The position numbers were made by a program, and so were the translations under genes. 64,000 nt of DNA from the NCBI RefSeq assembly GCF_016616885.1, contig NZ_CP067102.1:6104501-6168500 (forward strand), in the 5' to 3' direction. The notes under the pieces were generated by a model. That model did not search any database and was not told the DNA's origin. It was given only the letters and a program-made list of their open reading frames with translations. The DNA is from Bradyrhizobium diazoefficiens. Lineage in GTDB: Bacteria > Pseudomonadota > Alphaproteobacteria > Rhizobiales > Xanthobacteraceae. This document shows, piece after piece, positions 17,639-27,008 of this stretch; the first letter of the stretch is position 1, and each line of letters opens with the position of its first letter.

Positions 17639-17656
17639 AAGAAGGACAAGCACGCC

Positions 17657-18859
17657 ATGACTGATCTCTCCACCCCCATCAGGCCTATCGCCGTGACAAT
17701 GGATGCGCATTCGCCGGGAGCAGCACTCCGCTCGCTCGTGATCGGATTGACCGCGTTCCTGACGGTCGTCGATCTCTTCGCGACACAGGCGATCCTGCCC
17801 TCGCTGACGCGGCATTATGGTGTCACGCCGGCTGCGATGGGCTTCGCCGTCAACGCCAGCACATTCGGCATGGCGGTTGCGGGACTTATCGTCGGGTTCT
17901 TGAGCCCGCACATCAACCGGCGAACCGGTATCCTGCTCAGCCTCGCGCTTCTGGCGATCCCGACGAGCCTGCTGGCGTCGGCGCCGAGCCTTGCCGTCTT
18001 CACCATTTTTCGGATCGCGCAGGGCCTCTGCATGGCATCTGCTTTCGCGCTCACCCTCGCCTATCTCGGCGAGCAATGCAGCGCCATGGACGCTGGCGGC
18101 GCCTTTGCCGCCTACATCACCGGCAATGTTGCAAGCAATCTGGTCGGCCGGCTGATCTCGGCGGCGGTCGCCGACGGCCTTGGCCTCGCGTGGAATTTCT
18201 ATTTCTTTGCAGCGCTTAATCTGGCCGGCGCCCTACCGGTCTATTTCACTATCAAGCACGTGCAGCCGATGCATGCGATGATGCCGCGGGGATCACCGCT
18301 GGCGGCCACGATCGCGCATTGGCGCGATCCGCGGCTGCGCTCCGCCTTCGGCATCGGCTTCTGCATCCTGTTCGCCTTCATCGGCACCTTCACCTTCGTC
18401 AATTTCGTCCTGGTCCGGCCGCCGCTGTCGCTCGGCATGATGGACCTTGGTCTCGTCTATTTCGTCTTCCTGCCGTCGGTCGTCACGACCTTGCTGGCGG
18501 GCAAGGTGGCGTCGCGCCTGGGAACGCGACCGACGATCTGGGGCTCGCTTGTGGTCGCCGGACTGGGCCTGCCTCTGATGCTGGCACCGAATCTCGGCGA
18601 AGTCCTCACCGGCATGGTCCTGGTCGGCGTCGGAACCTTTTTCGCGCAGGCCGCAGCGACAGGATTCGTCGGGCAGACGGCCACCGACAACCGCGGCATT
18701 GCCAGCGGAACATATCTGGCGTGCTATTTCTGCGGCGGCCTCGTTGGCACCGCCGTGCTGGGCCGCCTGTTCGACAATTTCGGCTGGCACGCCTGCGTCG
18801 CCGGTGTCGGCGCGGCCCTCGCGGTGGCCGCCGTGCTCACCTTCAGGCTGACGCGCTAG
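17657..18859 (+). CDS. MFS transporter (putative drug/metabolite exporter)
   Basis: A 400-residue, roughly 12-helix major facilitator protein. Membrane helices begin at LVIGLTAFLTVVDLFATQAI; the loop motif between helices 2 and 3 is GFLSPHINRRTGILLS, close to the MFS motif A. The remainder shows regularly spaced hydrophobic segments. The start at ATG 17657 follows GAAGGACAAG; the open frame extends upstream into the repeat. Substrate unknown. The stop codon overlaps the convergent ccoS stop by 3-4 nt. Confidence 0.85.
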   Translation: MTDLSTPIRPIAVTMDAHSPGAALRSLVIGLTAFLTVVDLFATQAILPSLTRHYGVTPAAMGFAVNASTFGMAVAGLIVGFLSPHINRRTGILLSLALLAIPTSLLASAPSLAVFTIFRIAQGLCMASAFALTLAYLGEQCSAMDAGGAFAAYITGNVASNLVGRLISAAVADGLGLAWNFYFFAALNLAGALPVYFTIKHVQPMHAMMPRGSPLAATIAHWRDPRLRSAFGIGFCILFAFIGTFTFVNFVLVRPPLSLGMMDLGLVYFVFLPSVVTTLLAGKVASRLGTRPTIWGSLVVAGLGLPLMLAPNLGEVLTGMVLVGVGTFFAQAAATGFVGQTATDNRGIASGTYLACYFCGGLVGTAVLGRLFDNFGWHACVAGVGAALAVAAVLTFRLTR

Positions 18860-19026
18860 CGTTTGGCCGGCGCTTCCGCCGGCGGCGGGTCGTCGTCGGC
18901 AATCGCCCGCCAAGCAGCGCCGTCGAGATCGTCGTACTGGCCGCTGCGGAGCGACCAGAGGAAGGCGGCGAGGCCGGCAAGTCCGAGCATCAGCGCCAGC
19001 GGCACCAGAAAGACCAGGATTTCCAT
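18856..19026 (-). CDS. ccoS: Cytochrome cbb3 oxidase assembly protein CcoS (FixS)
   Basis: A 56-residue single-pass membrane protein: MEILVFLVPLALMLG, a hydrophobic helix of about 20 residues, then FLWSLRSGQYDDLDG, which is the diagnostic CcoS motif (WxxxxGQFDDLxxPA type). CcoS is needed for cofactor insertion into the cbb3 oxidase. The ATG overlaps the ccoI stop by one base, the usual ccoI-ccoS arrangement, and GGGAGA lies upstream. The reading frame is intact although the upstream ccoI is broken, so the gene is probably a relic or is expressed by chance. Too short to stand out as an ordinary open frame. Confidence 0.88.
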   Translation of the reverse strand: MEILVFLVPLALMLGLAGLAAFLWSLRSGQYDDLDGAAWRAIADDDPPPAEAPAKR

Positions 19027-20580
19027 CACACGATCTCCCGCGCGCGGCTCCGGGCCCGCGCGAGTTCAGCATCACCAGGATCGAGGATCCGCTCATGGCG
19101 GCCGCCGCGATCAGGGGCGTCACCACGCCGCTGATCGCGACCGGCACGGCCAGTGCATTGTAGCCGATCGCAAGCCAGAGGTTTTGCCGCATCAGATGTA
19201 GCACCTTGCGGGCGGAATTGATGGCGGCCACGACCGGGGCCAACGGCCGGCCGAGGAAGACGAGATCGGCGGTAGCCTGGCTCAGATGCGCAGCCGAGAT
19301 CGGCGACATCGAGACACGCGCCGCCGCCAGCGACGGCGCGTCGTTCATGCCGTCACCGACCATCAGCACCTTTGCGCCGCGCCGCTTCAGCTCCTCGATC
19401 CGCGCGATCTTGTCGGCCGGCGTGACGCCGGCGCGCCACCCGGCGATGCCGAGTGCGTGAGCCGCCGCAATCACCGCAGGCTCCCGGTCGCCGGAGAGGA
19501 TTTCGATGCTGATGTGACGATCCTTCAGCGCACAATCACTGCCTGTGCGTCCGGGCGCAGGCCCTGCCGCACCGAGAGGATGAACTTTTCGCTGCCCTTG
19601 CTGAAAGCGACGATGGAGGCTTCGGGATCGAGCGTGGCGCTGCCGACCAAATCCTCGGCACCGCAGAAGGACGGGCGGCCGAGGCGGATCTCAACACCAT
19701 CCACCACAGCGCGCACGCCCTGCCCGGCCTCTTCAACCGCGCCGACGATCGGCGATCTGGCACCGGCGGCCTGCGCAACCGCGACGGCGACGGGATGATG
19801 GCTCGACAGCGCGAGGCGGCCGGCGAGCTCGAAAATATCGGCGGGAATGTCGGCCGCGTTCGTCACGTCGAGATCAGGCAGTGTCAGCGTACCCGTCTTG
19901 TCGAAGATGACGTGGTCGGCTTCGGCCAGCCGCTCGATGGCATCGTCGGAATTGAGCAGCACGCCCGCCTTGAACATCGCGCCCGACGCCACCGTCTGCA
20001 CGGTGGGAATCGCAAGCCCGAGTGCGCAGGGACAGGTGATGATCAAGACGGCAACGCCGGTGACGATCGCATCGTGCCAGCTGGCACCCGCAATGACCCA
20101 GCCCAGAATGGTGATGAGCGCGGTCGCATGCACCACCGGCGCATAGAGCCGCGAGGCCCGGTCGGCGAGCCGCATGTAGCGCGAACGCGCCGCAAGCGCG
20201 TTGTCGAGCAGCCGCGTGATCTCGGCGAGCAGTGTTGCTTCCGAAGCGGCCGAGACCCGCACCCGCAGCGTGCCGGAGATATTCATCGAGCCGGCATAGA
20301 CCGGCGTGCCCTGCTCGGCCGTGACGTAGAGCGTCTCGCCAGTGATCAGGCTCTGGTCGATCTCGGAACGCCCCTCGATCACGGTGCCGTCGACCGCGCA
20401 GCGCTCGCCGGGCCGCAGCAGCACGATGTCACCGGGATGAATCGCAGCGACCGGCACCTGCGAGATTTCATCGGGCCCGACGAACTTCGCCGCAGTCTCC
20501 GCCTTCAACGCGGCGAGATTGCCGGCGACCGCGCGCGTCCGGCGCCGCATGTTCTGGTCGAGGAAGCGGCCGACCAGGTC
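19026..20580 (-). pseudogene. ccoI: Truncated, frameshifted ccoI/fixI (P1B-type copper ATPase)
   Basis: Remnant of the copper-transporting ATPase needed for cbb3 oxidase assembly. Recognisable pieces: LVGRFLDQNMRRRTRAVAGN at the 5' edge, ITGETL, the CPCAL copper site, the phosphorylation motif DKTGTLT and GDGMNDAPSL. Three lesions: the first 200 or more residues (metal-binding domain and first helices) are missing; a -1 frameshift near 19530 (QAVIV then, in a new frame, LKDRHISIEILSGDREP); and a -1 frameshift near 19060 (VMLN then ARARSRAREIV before TGA). The 5' edge abuts a fixK fragment in opposite orientation at 20580. Non-functional as it stands. Confidence 0.9.
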
Positions 20581-20890
20581 GCCCGCAAGCTCTGGGCCAT
20601 GACGGCCGGCGAGCTGCGCCATGCCGAAGACCACATGCTGCTGCTCGGCCGCAAGACCGCGATGGAGCGGGTTGCGACCTTCCTGCTCGAATTGGATCGT
20701 CGTCTCGCCGTTGCCGGCATGATGGCGCTGCCGATGTGCCGCCGCGACATCGGCGACTATCTCGGCCTCACGCTCGAGACCGTGTCGCGCGCGCTGTCGC
20801 AGCTTCACGCCCAGGGCGTTCTTGGTTTCTCCGGCGCTCGCCAGATCGGTGCTGCGAAACCGCCAGCGCCTGCACAACCTCGACGCCTGA
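20581..20890 (+). pseudogene. fixK: 3' fragment of a fixK-like Crp/Fnr regulator
   Basis: About 100 codons from the C-terminal end of a FixK/Fnr-type activator. It enters abruptly at VARKLWAMTAG and continues through LRHAEDHMLLLGRKTAMERV, the helix-turn-helix CRRDIGDYLGLTLETVSRAL and QLHAQGVLGFSGARQI. One extra base near 20847 then breaks the frame; removing it restores VLRNRQRLHNLDA and TGA at 20888-20890. The whole cyclic-nucleotide-type sensory domain is missing. It directly abuts the truncated ccoI on the other strand. Confidence 0.85.
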
Positions 20891-20923
20891 TTTTGTCTTC
20901 CACTTATGGCCGGCCGATCTCGT

Positions 20924-22234
20924 TCAGCCGGCCATTTTGTTTGCCGTCATGCCCGTGCGCCTGGTCTCGGGCATCACGAAGAGGATCAGCAACAGCCCGG
21001 TCGCGGCGATGCTCGCCAGCCCGAGGAAGGCGGTGGCATTGCCGAACTTGTCGCTGACATAGCCGCCAAGCGCGGTGCTCAAGGACGCACCGATGCCGGT
21101 CGCCGTGCCGACGATGCCCTGCGCCAGATTGAAGTGCCCGCTGCCGAAGGCGACGTCGGCGACGATCAGCGGAATCATCACTGCGAACACCGCCGCGGTA
21201 AAACCGTCGAACACCTGCACCAGCACCAGCAGATAGGGATCGCGCACGGTCGCAAACAGCAGGCCGCGGATCGCCAGCGCACCGAACCCGATCAGCAGCA
21301 GGGGCCGCCGGCCCCAGAGCTGCGCCTTGCGTCCGACGGTCGGCGACAACAGCGCGACAATCGCCTGCGGCACGACAATGCAGAAGGCAACGAGCACCGT
21401 CGCCCACTGGCTCGATCGCGCCGTCACGGCGCTTGCCATCAGCGGCATCATCGAGGCGTTCGCGAGCTGCAACAGCAGCACGCTCAGCGCAAACACGATG
21501 AGCGGCCGCTGCCGGATCAGATGCCAGATATTGGTGTCGCCGGGAATCGGCGCCTCACGCGGCATCTCGCCGTGGCAGCGTCCAATATCGACCTCCTCCT
21601 CGCGGATGCGAGACAGCGCGATCAGAGTCGGAATCGCGAGCAGGAAGCTGACGAGAAATACCGAGCGGCTCGAGAGAAGATATCCGGCCGTGCCCATCAC
21701 CGCGGCGGCAACGCCGTTGCCGAGCGAAGCAAACCGGGCGTTACGGCCAAGCCGTTCGCTGATCTTGAGCGGACCGACCAGGCCAAGGCTGATCGCCGCG
21801 ATCGCGGGCCCCAGCACGCAGCTCGCCGCCGCATGCAAAGTAGCGGCGGCGACCACGACGGGGAAGATCGGCATCGCCGCATAGGCGAGCGCACAGCAGC
21901 CGATGGTCGCGATCGCAAGCGCTGCGACCAGCCGCTCGGACTTCGCGGCGTCGATGATGGCACCGCCAGGCATCTGGCCGATCAGCGCAACGATGCCGCC
22001 GATCGACAGCACGAGACCGATCTCGACCTGGGTCCATTTCTGCGTGGTCAGATAGACAGCGATGAATGGGCCGAAGCCGGTCTGCACGTCGGCGAGGAAG
22101 AAGATGAACCAGTCGAGGCCGCGCAGGCTCCGGCGCGACGGCGCCGGAATGCCGGCAGGCAGGGGCAAGGTGACGTTGTCCTGTTCAACGCGTCCCTCGC
22201 GACCTGCATGGTTCGGCTTCCTCGACAACAGCAC
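20924..22234 (-). CDS. MFS transporter
   Basis: A 436-residue major facilitator with about 12 helices. N-terminal region: SLRGLDWFIFFLADVQTGFG, an opening typical of a rhizobial MFS subgroup often found next to glycan genes. It has IGGIVALIGQMPGGAIIDAA for motif A and ends PETRRTGMTANKMAG. GTG at 22234 (VLLSRKPNH) is chosen for GGGAAGGG nine bases upstream and because the open frame further upstream overlaps the PRC-barrel gene in the wrong frame. Last gene of the ABC-glucosidase-PRC-MFS operon. Substrate unknown. Confidence 0.85.
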   Translation of the reverse strand: MLLSRKPNHAGREGRVEQDNVTLPLPAGIPAPSRRSLRGLDWFIFFLADVQTGFGPFIAVYLTTQKWTQVEIGLVLSIGGIVALIGQMPGGAIIDAAKSERLVAALAIATIGCCALAYAAMPIFPVVVAAATLHAAASCVLGPAIAAISLGLVGPLKISERLGRNARFASLGNGVAAAVMGTAGYLLSSRSVFLVSFLLAIPTLIALSRIREEEVDIGRCHGEMPREAPIPGDTNIWHLIRQRPLIVFALSVLLLQLANASMMPLMASAVTARSSQWATVLVAFCIVVPQAIVALLSPTVGRKAQLWGRRPLLLIGFGALAIRGLLFATVRDPYLLVLVQVFDGFTAAVFAVMIPLIVADVAFGSGHFNLAQGIVGTATGIGASLSTALGGYVSDKFGNATAFLGLASIAATGLLLILFVMPETRRTGMTANKMAG

Positions 22235-22257
22235 AGGCAGCCATCCCTTCCCTCGCC

Positions 22258-22779
22258 TCACTGAACCGCTTGCAGCGGTTGCAGGCTGCCGGATGCGCCG
22301 AGCACGACCATCGGCGTGTCTTCCTTGTATTCCGGCGCCGCCGCGACCTGCGCCTTGGTCAATTCCAGCGTGATGCTGTCCTTCTTGTTGGTGATCTTGC
22401 CGAACCGAAGCGCGTTCCAGTCGACCACGATCTTGCGGCTGCCGACGCCGAGGAAGCCGCCGAAATCGATCACGGCGGCGCGCACATGGCCGGTGAGGTC
22501 GACGATGACGTCGACGATATGGCCCATGTCCTCGTCCGCCGCGCTGCGCACGTCGCGTCCAAGCACGCCATGGGCGTCGCTGGCGCCGATGATGGTCACC
22601 GACGGCGGTGGCGCGGCATCCTTCGGCGTGACGGGCACGACCGAAGCAGGCGGCTGCACCGTCGGCGGCGCGTTCGCCTCGGTTGCGGCCGCGGGCTGCT
22701 CCTCCGCGGCACGCGATACGGCAACCGTCAAGCCCGCGACGGTCGCCACGCTCAGGACCAACCATCCGGCGGTACGCAT
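22258..22779 (-). CDS. Exported PRC-barrel domain protein
   Basis: A 173-residue exported protein. An N-terminal signal sequence (MRTAGWLVLSVATVAGLTVA, then VSRAAEE) is followed by a Pro/Ala-rich linker and a PRC-barrel domain from SVTIIGASDAHGVLGRDVRS through DEDMGHIVDVIVDLTGHVRA to VLGASGSLQPL. PRC barrels usually bind RNA or protein partners; exported forms are common in rhizobia with unclear roles. ATG at 22779 has AAGGAGG upstream. It sits 23 nt from each neighbour in a four-gene operon. Confidence 0.87.
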   Translation of the reverse strand: MRTAGWLVLSVATVAGLTVAVSRAAEEQPAAATEANAPPTVQPPASVVPVTPKDAAPPPSVTIIGASDAHGVLGRDVRSAADEDMGHIVDVIVDLTGHVRAAVIDFGGFLGVGSRKIVVDWNALRFGKITNKKDSITLELTKAQVAAAPEYKEDTPMVVLGASGSLQPLQAVQ

Positions 22780-22801
22780 GAACCCTCCTTGCCGCACGCT
22801 G

Positions 22802-25006
22802 TTAGTGCGCGAGCACGATCGAGACCTGGATCTGGCCGCGCGTGCGCAGCACCTCCAGCGCCACGTCGTGGCCGTGGCGGCTGACGCGCAAGTCCACGCT
22901 GGACTCGCCGAGCCGCAGGTCGTGCAGGATGACCTCGTTCAAAAACGCCGGCAGATGCGGATTGCGCAGGCGGATCTCGCAGCGCGCGACGTCGAACTCG
23001 ATGCCGAGCGCCGCCTCCAGCAGCGTGAACGGCGTCGCGCTGGCCCAGGCCTGCGGTGCGCAAGCGACCGGATAGAGCGTCGGGCCGCGCCGCTTCTCGC
23101 GGCGGAAGCCGCAGAACAACTCCGGCAGCCGGCGCAGATCCATATAGGTCGCGGCATCAAACAGGCCCTTGAACACATGCGCAACCGAGTGCTTGAGCCC
23201 GTAATGCGCCAGGCCAAGCGCGATCAGCGCGTTGTCGTGCGGCCAGATCGATCCGTCGTGATACGACATCGGGTTGTAGCGCACCTCGCCGCGCGCGACG
23301 GTGCGGATGCCCCAGCCCGAGAAGAAATGCGGCCGCATCAGATCGGCTGCGACGAGACGGGCGCGGTCCTGGCGGATCATGCCGCTGAACAGAACCTGCC
23401 CGGCATTCGAGGTGCGCACCTCGCATCGCCGCTTCTTGCCGTCGAGCGCCAGCGCATAGGTGCCGAGGTCCTCGCACCAGAACGCTTCCTCGAAGCGCTC
23501 GGCGAGCGTCTTGGCTTCCGCCTCGAGCCTGTTCGCGACATCAGGCTTGCCAAGCCGCAGCGCGCATCGCGCGGCGAGCTGTTTTGCGGCGTAGACATAG
23601 CCCTGGACCTCGGCGAGCGCGATGTTGCCCTCCGCGAGCTTGCCGTCGGCATGGAAGATCGCGTCGAAAGAGTCCTTCCAGCCCTGGTTGGCGAGCCCCT
23701 TTTCGGTCGCGCGCTGGTATTCGATAAAGCCGTCCTGGTCGGGGTCGCCGGGACCATCGATCCAGGCGAGCCCGGCCTCGATCGCGGGCCACAGCTCGAC
23801 GAGCGTTTTCTCGTCGCCGGTGCGCTCGACATAGCGCCCCGCGAGCAGGACGAACAAGGCGGTCGAATCCACGCTGCCGTAATATTGCGAGAACGGCACC
23901 TCGCGCAGCGCAGCCATCTCGCCGCCGCGCATCTCGTGCAGGATTTTTCCCGGCGCGGCATCGGCGAGCGGATCAACCGCCTCGGCCTGGAAATGCGCGA
24001 GCCGCCGCAGCACGCCCTTGGCGATACGCGGATCGACCCATAGCATCTGCAGCGCGGTGATCAGGCCGTCGCGGCCGAACGTCGTCGAGTACCAGGGAAT
24101 GCCGGCATAGGGATAACGCCCCTGCGGCGTCTCCGTCATGAGCATGTTGAGGTCGGCCATGGCCTGGCACAGCACCTCGTTAAAAATGTTATTGGAGGTC
24201 TCGATGCAGGCCGCGCCAATCGTCGACTGCCGCATCTCGCGGCGGTGGGCGAGCAGGCCCCTGAAAAAGCGCGCCGGCTTCTCCGCGATCGGCCGGTTGC
24301 AGGACACGGCCACGAACAGCGATTTCGACTCATGCGGATCGAGCTCGAGCTGCCAGGTCGCGGCATTGACCGAAAGCCGCGTCGGACGCGGATCGAAGTG
24401 CAGCCCGGTGGTCCGCTCGGCATCGTCGAGGCCGCGATATTCGAACAGCACGTCGGTTGGCCCGAGCAGCTTGCTGGTCCCCGTCCCACGGCGAGGACGC
24501 CGCTCGCCGCGCACTTCGAACAGATCGGCAAAATCGTTGTCATACAGCAGCGTCAGCTCGAAACTGGCACGTTGCTCGCCGTGGTTCTGCAGCCCGATGC
24601 GCTGATACGCCGTGCCGCGCCACAGGAAGATCGTGCGCACGATGTGCAGCAGGTCTTTTTGCAGGACAATGCGACCCTGACGATAGATGTCGGGATTGGT
24701 CAGGTCGACCGTCAATCCCGAATTGTCGTCGCGCAGGTTCGAGCCGAGCAACAACGGCTGGAGATCGTCGAGCACGAGCTCCAGCCGCGCCAGATAGCGC
24801 GTATCGTAGTTGAACAGGCCGTCCGGCCCGCCCGCCGACGCACCGATATCGCCATGGCTATCGAGCACGATAAAAGTGTCGTCGTGCTTGAGGGAGCGGC
24901 GGGGCCGCGCAGCGGGCCCCGTCATCGGAATGTAGAACGCCTGCTCCACGACGGTCTCTATCTTCTGCGATACCGAAACGATCTTGGTTGCGGCTTCGGC
25001 TCCCAT
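22802..25006 (-). CDS. Amylo-alpha-1,6-glucosidase / glycogen debranching-type protein
   Basis: A 734-residue protein. An N-terminal glycogen-debranching-type beta domain (DTFIVLDSHGDIGASAGGPDGLFNYDTRYLARL) is followed by an (alpha/alpha)6 catalytic barrel recognisable from GIPWYSTTFGRDGLITALQ, GSVDSTALFVLLAGRY and SYHDGSIWPHDNALIA, with acidic residues in the usual GH63/GH37-like positions. It probably trims alpha-1,6 branches of glycogen, trehalose precursors or similar glucans. The start at ATG 25006 follows GGGGAGCAGCTC. Second gene of the ABC-glucosidase-PRC-MFS operon; a divergent glycosyltransferase supports a glycan role. Confidence 0.9.
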   Translation of the reverse strand: MGAEAATKIVSVSQKIETVVEQAFYIPMTGPAARPRRSLKHDDTFIVLDSHGDIGASAGGPDGLFNYDTRYLARLELVLDDLQPLLLGSNLRDDNSGLTVDLTNPDIYRQGRIVLQKDLLHIVRTIFLWRGTAYQRIGLQNHGEQRASFELTLLYDNDFADLFEVRGERRPRRGTGTSKLLGPTDVLFEYRGLDDAERTTGLHFDPRPTRLSVNAATWQLELDPHESKSLFVAVSCNRPIAEKPARFFRGLLAHRREMRQSTIGAACIETSNNIFNEVLCQAMADLNMLMTETPQGRYPYAGIPWYSTTFGRDGLITALQMLWVDPRIAKGVLRRLAHFQAEAVDPLADAAPGKILHEMRGGEMAALREVPFSQYYGSVDSTALFVLLAGRYVERTGDEKTLVELWPAIEAGLAWIDGPGDPDQDGFIEYQRATEKGLANQGWKDSFDAIFHADGKLAEGNIALAEVQGYVYAAKQLAARCALRLGKPDVANRLEAEAKTLAERFEEAFWCEDLGTYALALDGKKRRCEVRTSNAGQVLFSGMIRQDRARLVAADLMRPHFFSGWGIRTVARGEVRYNPMSYHDGSIWPHDNALIALGLAHYGLKHSVAHVFKGLFDAATYMDLRRLPELFCGFRREKRRGPTLYPVACAPQAWASATPFTLLEAALGIEFDVARCEIRLRNPHLPAFLNEVILHDLRLGESSVDLRVSRHGHDVALEVLRTRGQIQVSIVLAH

Positions 25007-25065
25007 GAGCTGCTCCCCTGCGGCTTGTTTTTCGAACGCGACCAACGCAAACGCAACTGCTGGGT

Positions 25066-26829
25066 TTACGCGGCGAACTTCGCGAGCCGGCTCATTTCCT
25101 GCGTCACCAGCTCCCGGTAGGGTCCGTGGCCCTGCATCAGGCGGTCGGGCGCGCCGTCCTCGATGATCTTGCCATGCTTGAGCACGATCACCCGGTCGAA
25201 ATTGCGCAGCGTCGCAAGGCGATGCGCGATCGCGATCACCGTGCGGCCGCGCATCAGCCGCGACAGCGCCTCGCGGATCGCCTCCTCGGATTCGCTGTCG
25301 AGCGCGGCAGTCGCCTCGTCGAGCAGCAAGATCGGCGCGTCTTTGAGGAAGGCGCGCGCGATCGCGATGCGCTGGCGCTGACCGCCGGACATCTTCACAC
25401 CGCGGTCGCCGACCATGGTGTCGAGACCTTCCGGCAGGCTGTCGATGAAATCGCAGCGCGCCGCGATCGCCGCGCGCAGCACCTCGTCGTCGGTCGCATT
25501 CGGCCGGCCGTAGCGGATGTTCTCACGAATGGAGCGGTGGAACAACGAAATGTCCTGCGGCACCACGGAGATCGCCTCGCGCAAGCTCTGCTGCGTGACC
25601 ATGGAGATGTCCTGACCGTCGACGGTCACGCTGCCCTCGTCGACATCGTAGAAGCGCTGCAGCAGCGTGAACAGGGTCGACTTGCCGCCGCCGGACTGGC
25701 CGACCAGGCCGACGCGCTGGCCGGGCTGGAGCCGCAGGCTGAATCGCTCAAAGATCTTCTCAGCCCCGGGATAGCCGAAGGTGACGTTGTTGTACGCGAT
25801 CGCGGCGCCAGTCTTGACCAGCGGTTCCGCCTCCGGGTGATCGCGCAGCTCGTGCGGCACCAGCAGCGTCGCAATCGCCTCGGTCAGGCGCGCGACGTGC
25901 TGGGTGACATCGACCAGGGCCACGGCGAGATCGCGCGTCGCACTGAGAATGGAGATGCCGAGGGTACAGACCAGCACGACGTCGCCGGTGGTCGCCTCGC
26001 CCTGCTGCCAGAGCGTGACGGCCCAGGCCATCAGCGCAACGGTCAAAACCACGGTCACGCCGGCATGTAGCAGCCGCAGCTTCTCCAGATAACGCAGGCT
26101 GCGGCTTCGCGCGGTGAGTTCCCGGTTGACGGTGGCATCGAACCGCTCGTGCTCATGGCCGATGCCGCAGAACGCCCTAACCAGCGGCATATTGCTGATG
26201 ACGTCGATCATCTCGCCGTCGACGACGGCGGCCTTGTCGGCGAAATCGTCATGCAGCGGCTTGCCGGCCGCGGCCAGATGGAACATGGCGATCACCATGC
26301 CGCCCGCGATCACGGTCAGGCCGAGCGCCATATACGGGCTCACGGTTCCAATCAGCGCGATCGCCGCAATTGTGGCGATGCACGGCGGCAACACGTTCCA
26401 GACGAACATGTTCTCGACGGTGAACACCGCATTGGATGTGGCCGTAATGCGACTGGTCAGCATGCCCGGCATGCGGTCCGAGAAATAGCTCGGCGCATGC
26501 CCGGTCAGATGACGAAATATGTCACGGCGTAAATCGCCCGTGACACGCACGAAGGTGAAGCTCGCCGTCCAGCTCGCGATCCGCCACAGAAAGTTGTCGG
26601 CGGCGATCAGCGACATGAGCAGAATGAATGCCAGCCATACGCTACCACCATGCGAGGTTCCCGCCGACAGACTATCGACAAGAAATTTGACGCCGTATTG
26701 CGTGCCTACCGAGCAGGCAACGGCTGCAATCACGGCGCCCAGGATCACCAGATGCGACGCCAATCGACGCCGCAAATAGCGCACGACAAAAGCAAATGGC
26801 CTGCGCGCGTATCCAGAAAGATGATCCAT
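25066..26829 (-). CDS. ABC exporter, fused permease/ATPase
   Basis: A 587-residue half-transporter of the exporter (ABCB) class. Residues 1-320 form the six-helix membrane domain starting MDHLSGYARRPFAFVVRYLR; the ATPase half has Walker A GQSGGGKSTLF, the Q-loop SVVPQDISLFH, signature SGGQRQRIAIARAF and Walker B LLLDEATAALDSES. The ATG at 26829 has a weak GGGG/GAG site; an EcfG-like promoter match lies 52 nt upstream. First gene of the operon with the glucosidase, so export of a glycan or lipid-linked sugar is plausible (inference). Confidence 0.92.
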   Translation of the reverse strand: MDHLSGYARRPFAFVVRYLRRRLASHLVILGAVIAAVACSVGTQYGVKFLVDSLSAGTSHGGSVWLAFILLMSLIAADNFLWRIASWTASFTFVRVTGDLRRDIFRHLTGHAPSYFSDRMPGMLTSRITATSNAVFTVENMFVWNVLPPCIATIAAIALIGTVSPYMALGLTVIAGGMVIAMFHLAAAGKPLHDDFADKAAVVDGEMIDVISNMPLVRAFCGIGHEHERFDATVNRELTARSRSLRYLEKLRLLHAGVTVVLTVALMAWAVTLWQQGEATTGDVVLVCTLGISILSATRDLAVALVDVTQHVARLTEAIATLLVPHELRDHPEAEPLVKTGAAIAYNNVTFGYPGAEKIFERFSLRLQPGQRVGLVGQSGGGKSTLFTLLQRFYDVDEGSVTVDGQDISMVTQQSLREAISVVPQDISLFHRSIRENIRYGRPNATDDEVLRAAIAARCDFIDSLPEGLDTMVGDRGVKMSGGQRQRIAIARAFLKDAPILLLDEATAALDSESEEAIREALSRLMRGRTVIAIAHRLATLRNFDRVIVLKHGKIIEDGAPDRLMQGHGPYRELVTQEMSRLAKFAA

Positions 26830-26880
26830 ATGACACTCGACCCCGTCGTAATGATTCCAATTGTTCTTACTGGCCGATTG

Positions 26881-26906
26881 AACATCGACCGCTTCGCCTC
26901 GGTTCC
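26881..26906 (-). promoter_or_regulatory. Possible EcfG-type promoter for the ABC exporter operon
   Basis: Read on the minus strand: GGAAC, a 17-nt spacer, TGTT. This matches GGAAC-N16/17-CGTT with one mismatch and ends 52 nt before the ABC gene start, a reasonable promoter distance. It implies control by the general stress sigma factor; unproven. Confidence 0.4.
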
Positions 26907-27008
26907 GGGCACCCCCATCACGACATGCGGATGCGGACGATCTGAGAAGAGGTGATGGCAGCATCGCGACCGCGCCGCAGTGTGTCGAAGATGTAACGTT
27001 CGTTGAGA

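Noticed and set aside
22235..22765. N-terminal extension of the MFS gene over the PRC-barrel gene
   Set aside because: Reads in a different frame across a clear PRC-barrel gene and is Arg/Gly-rich without membrane helices; GTG 22234 has a ribosome-binding site.
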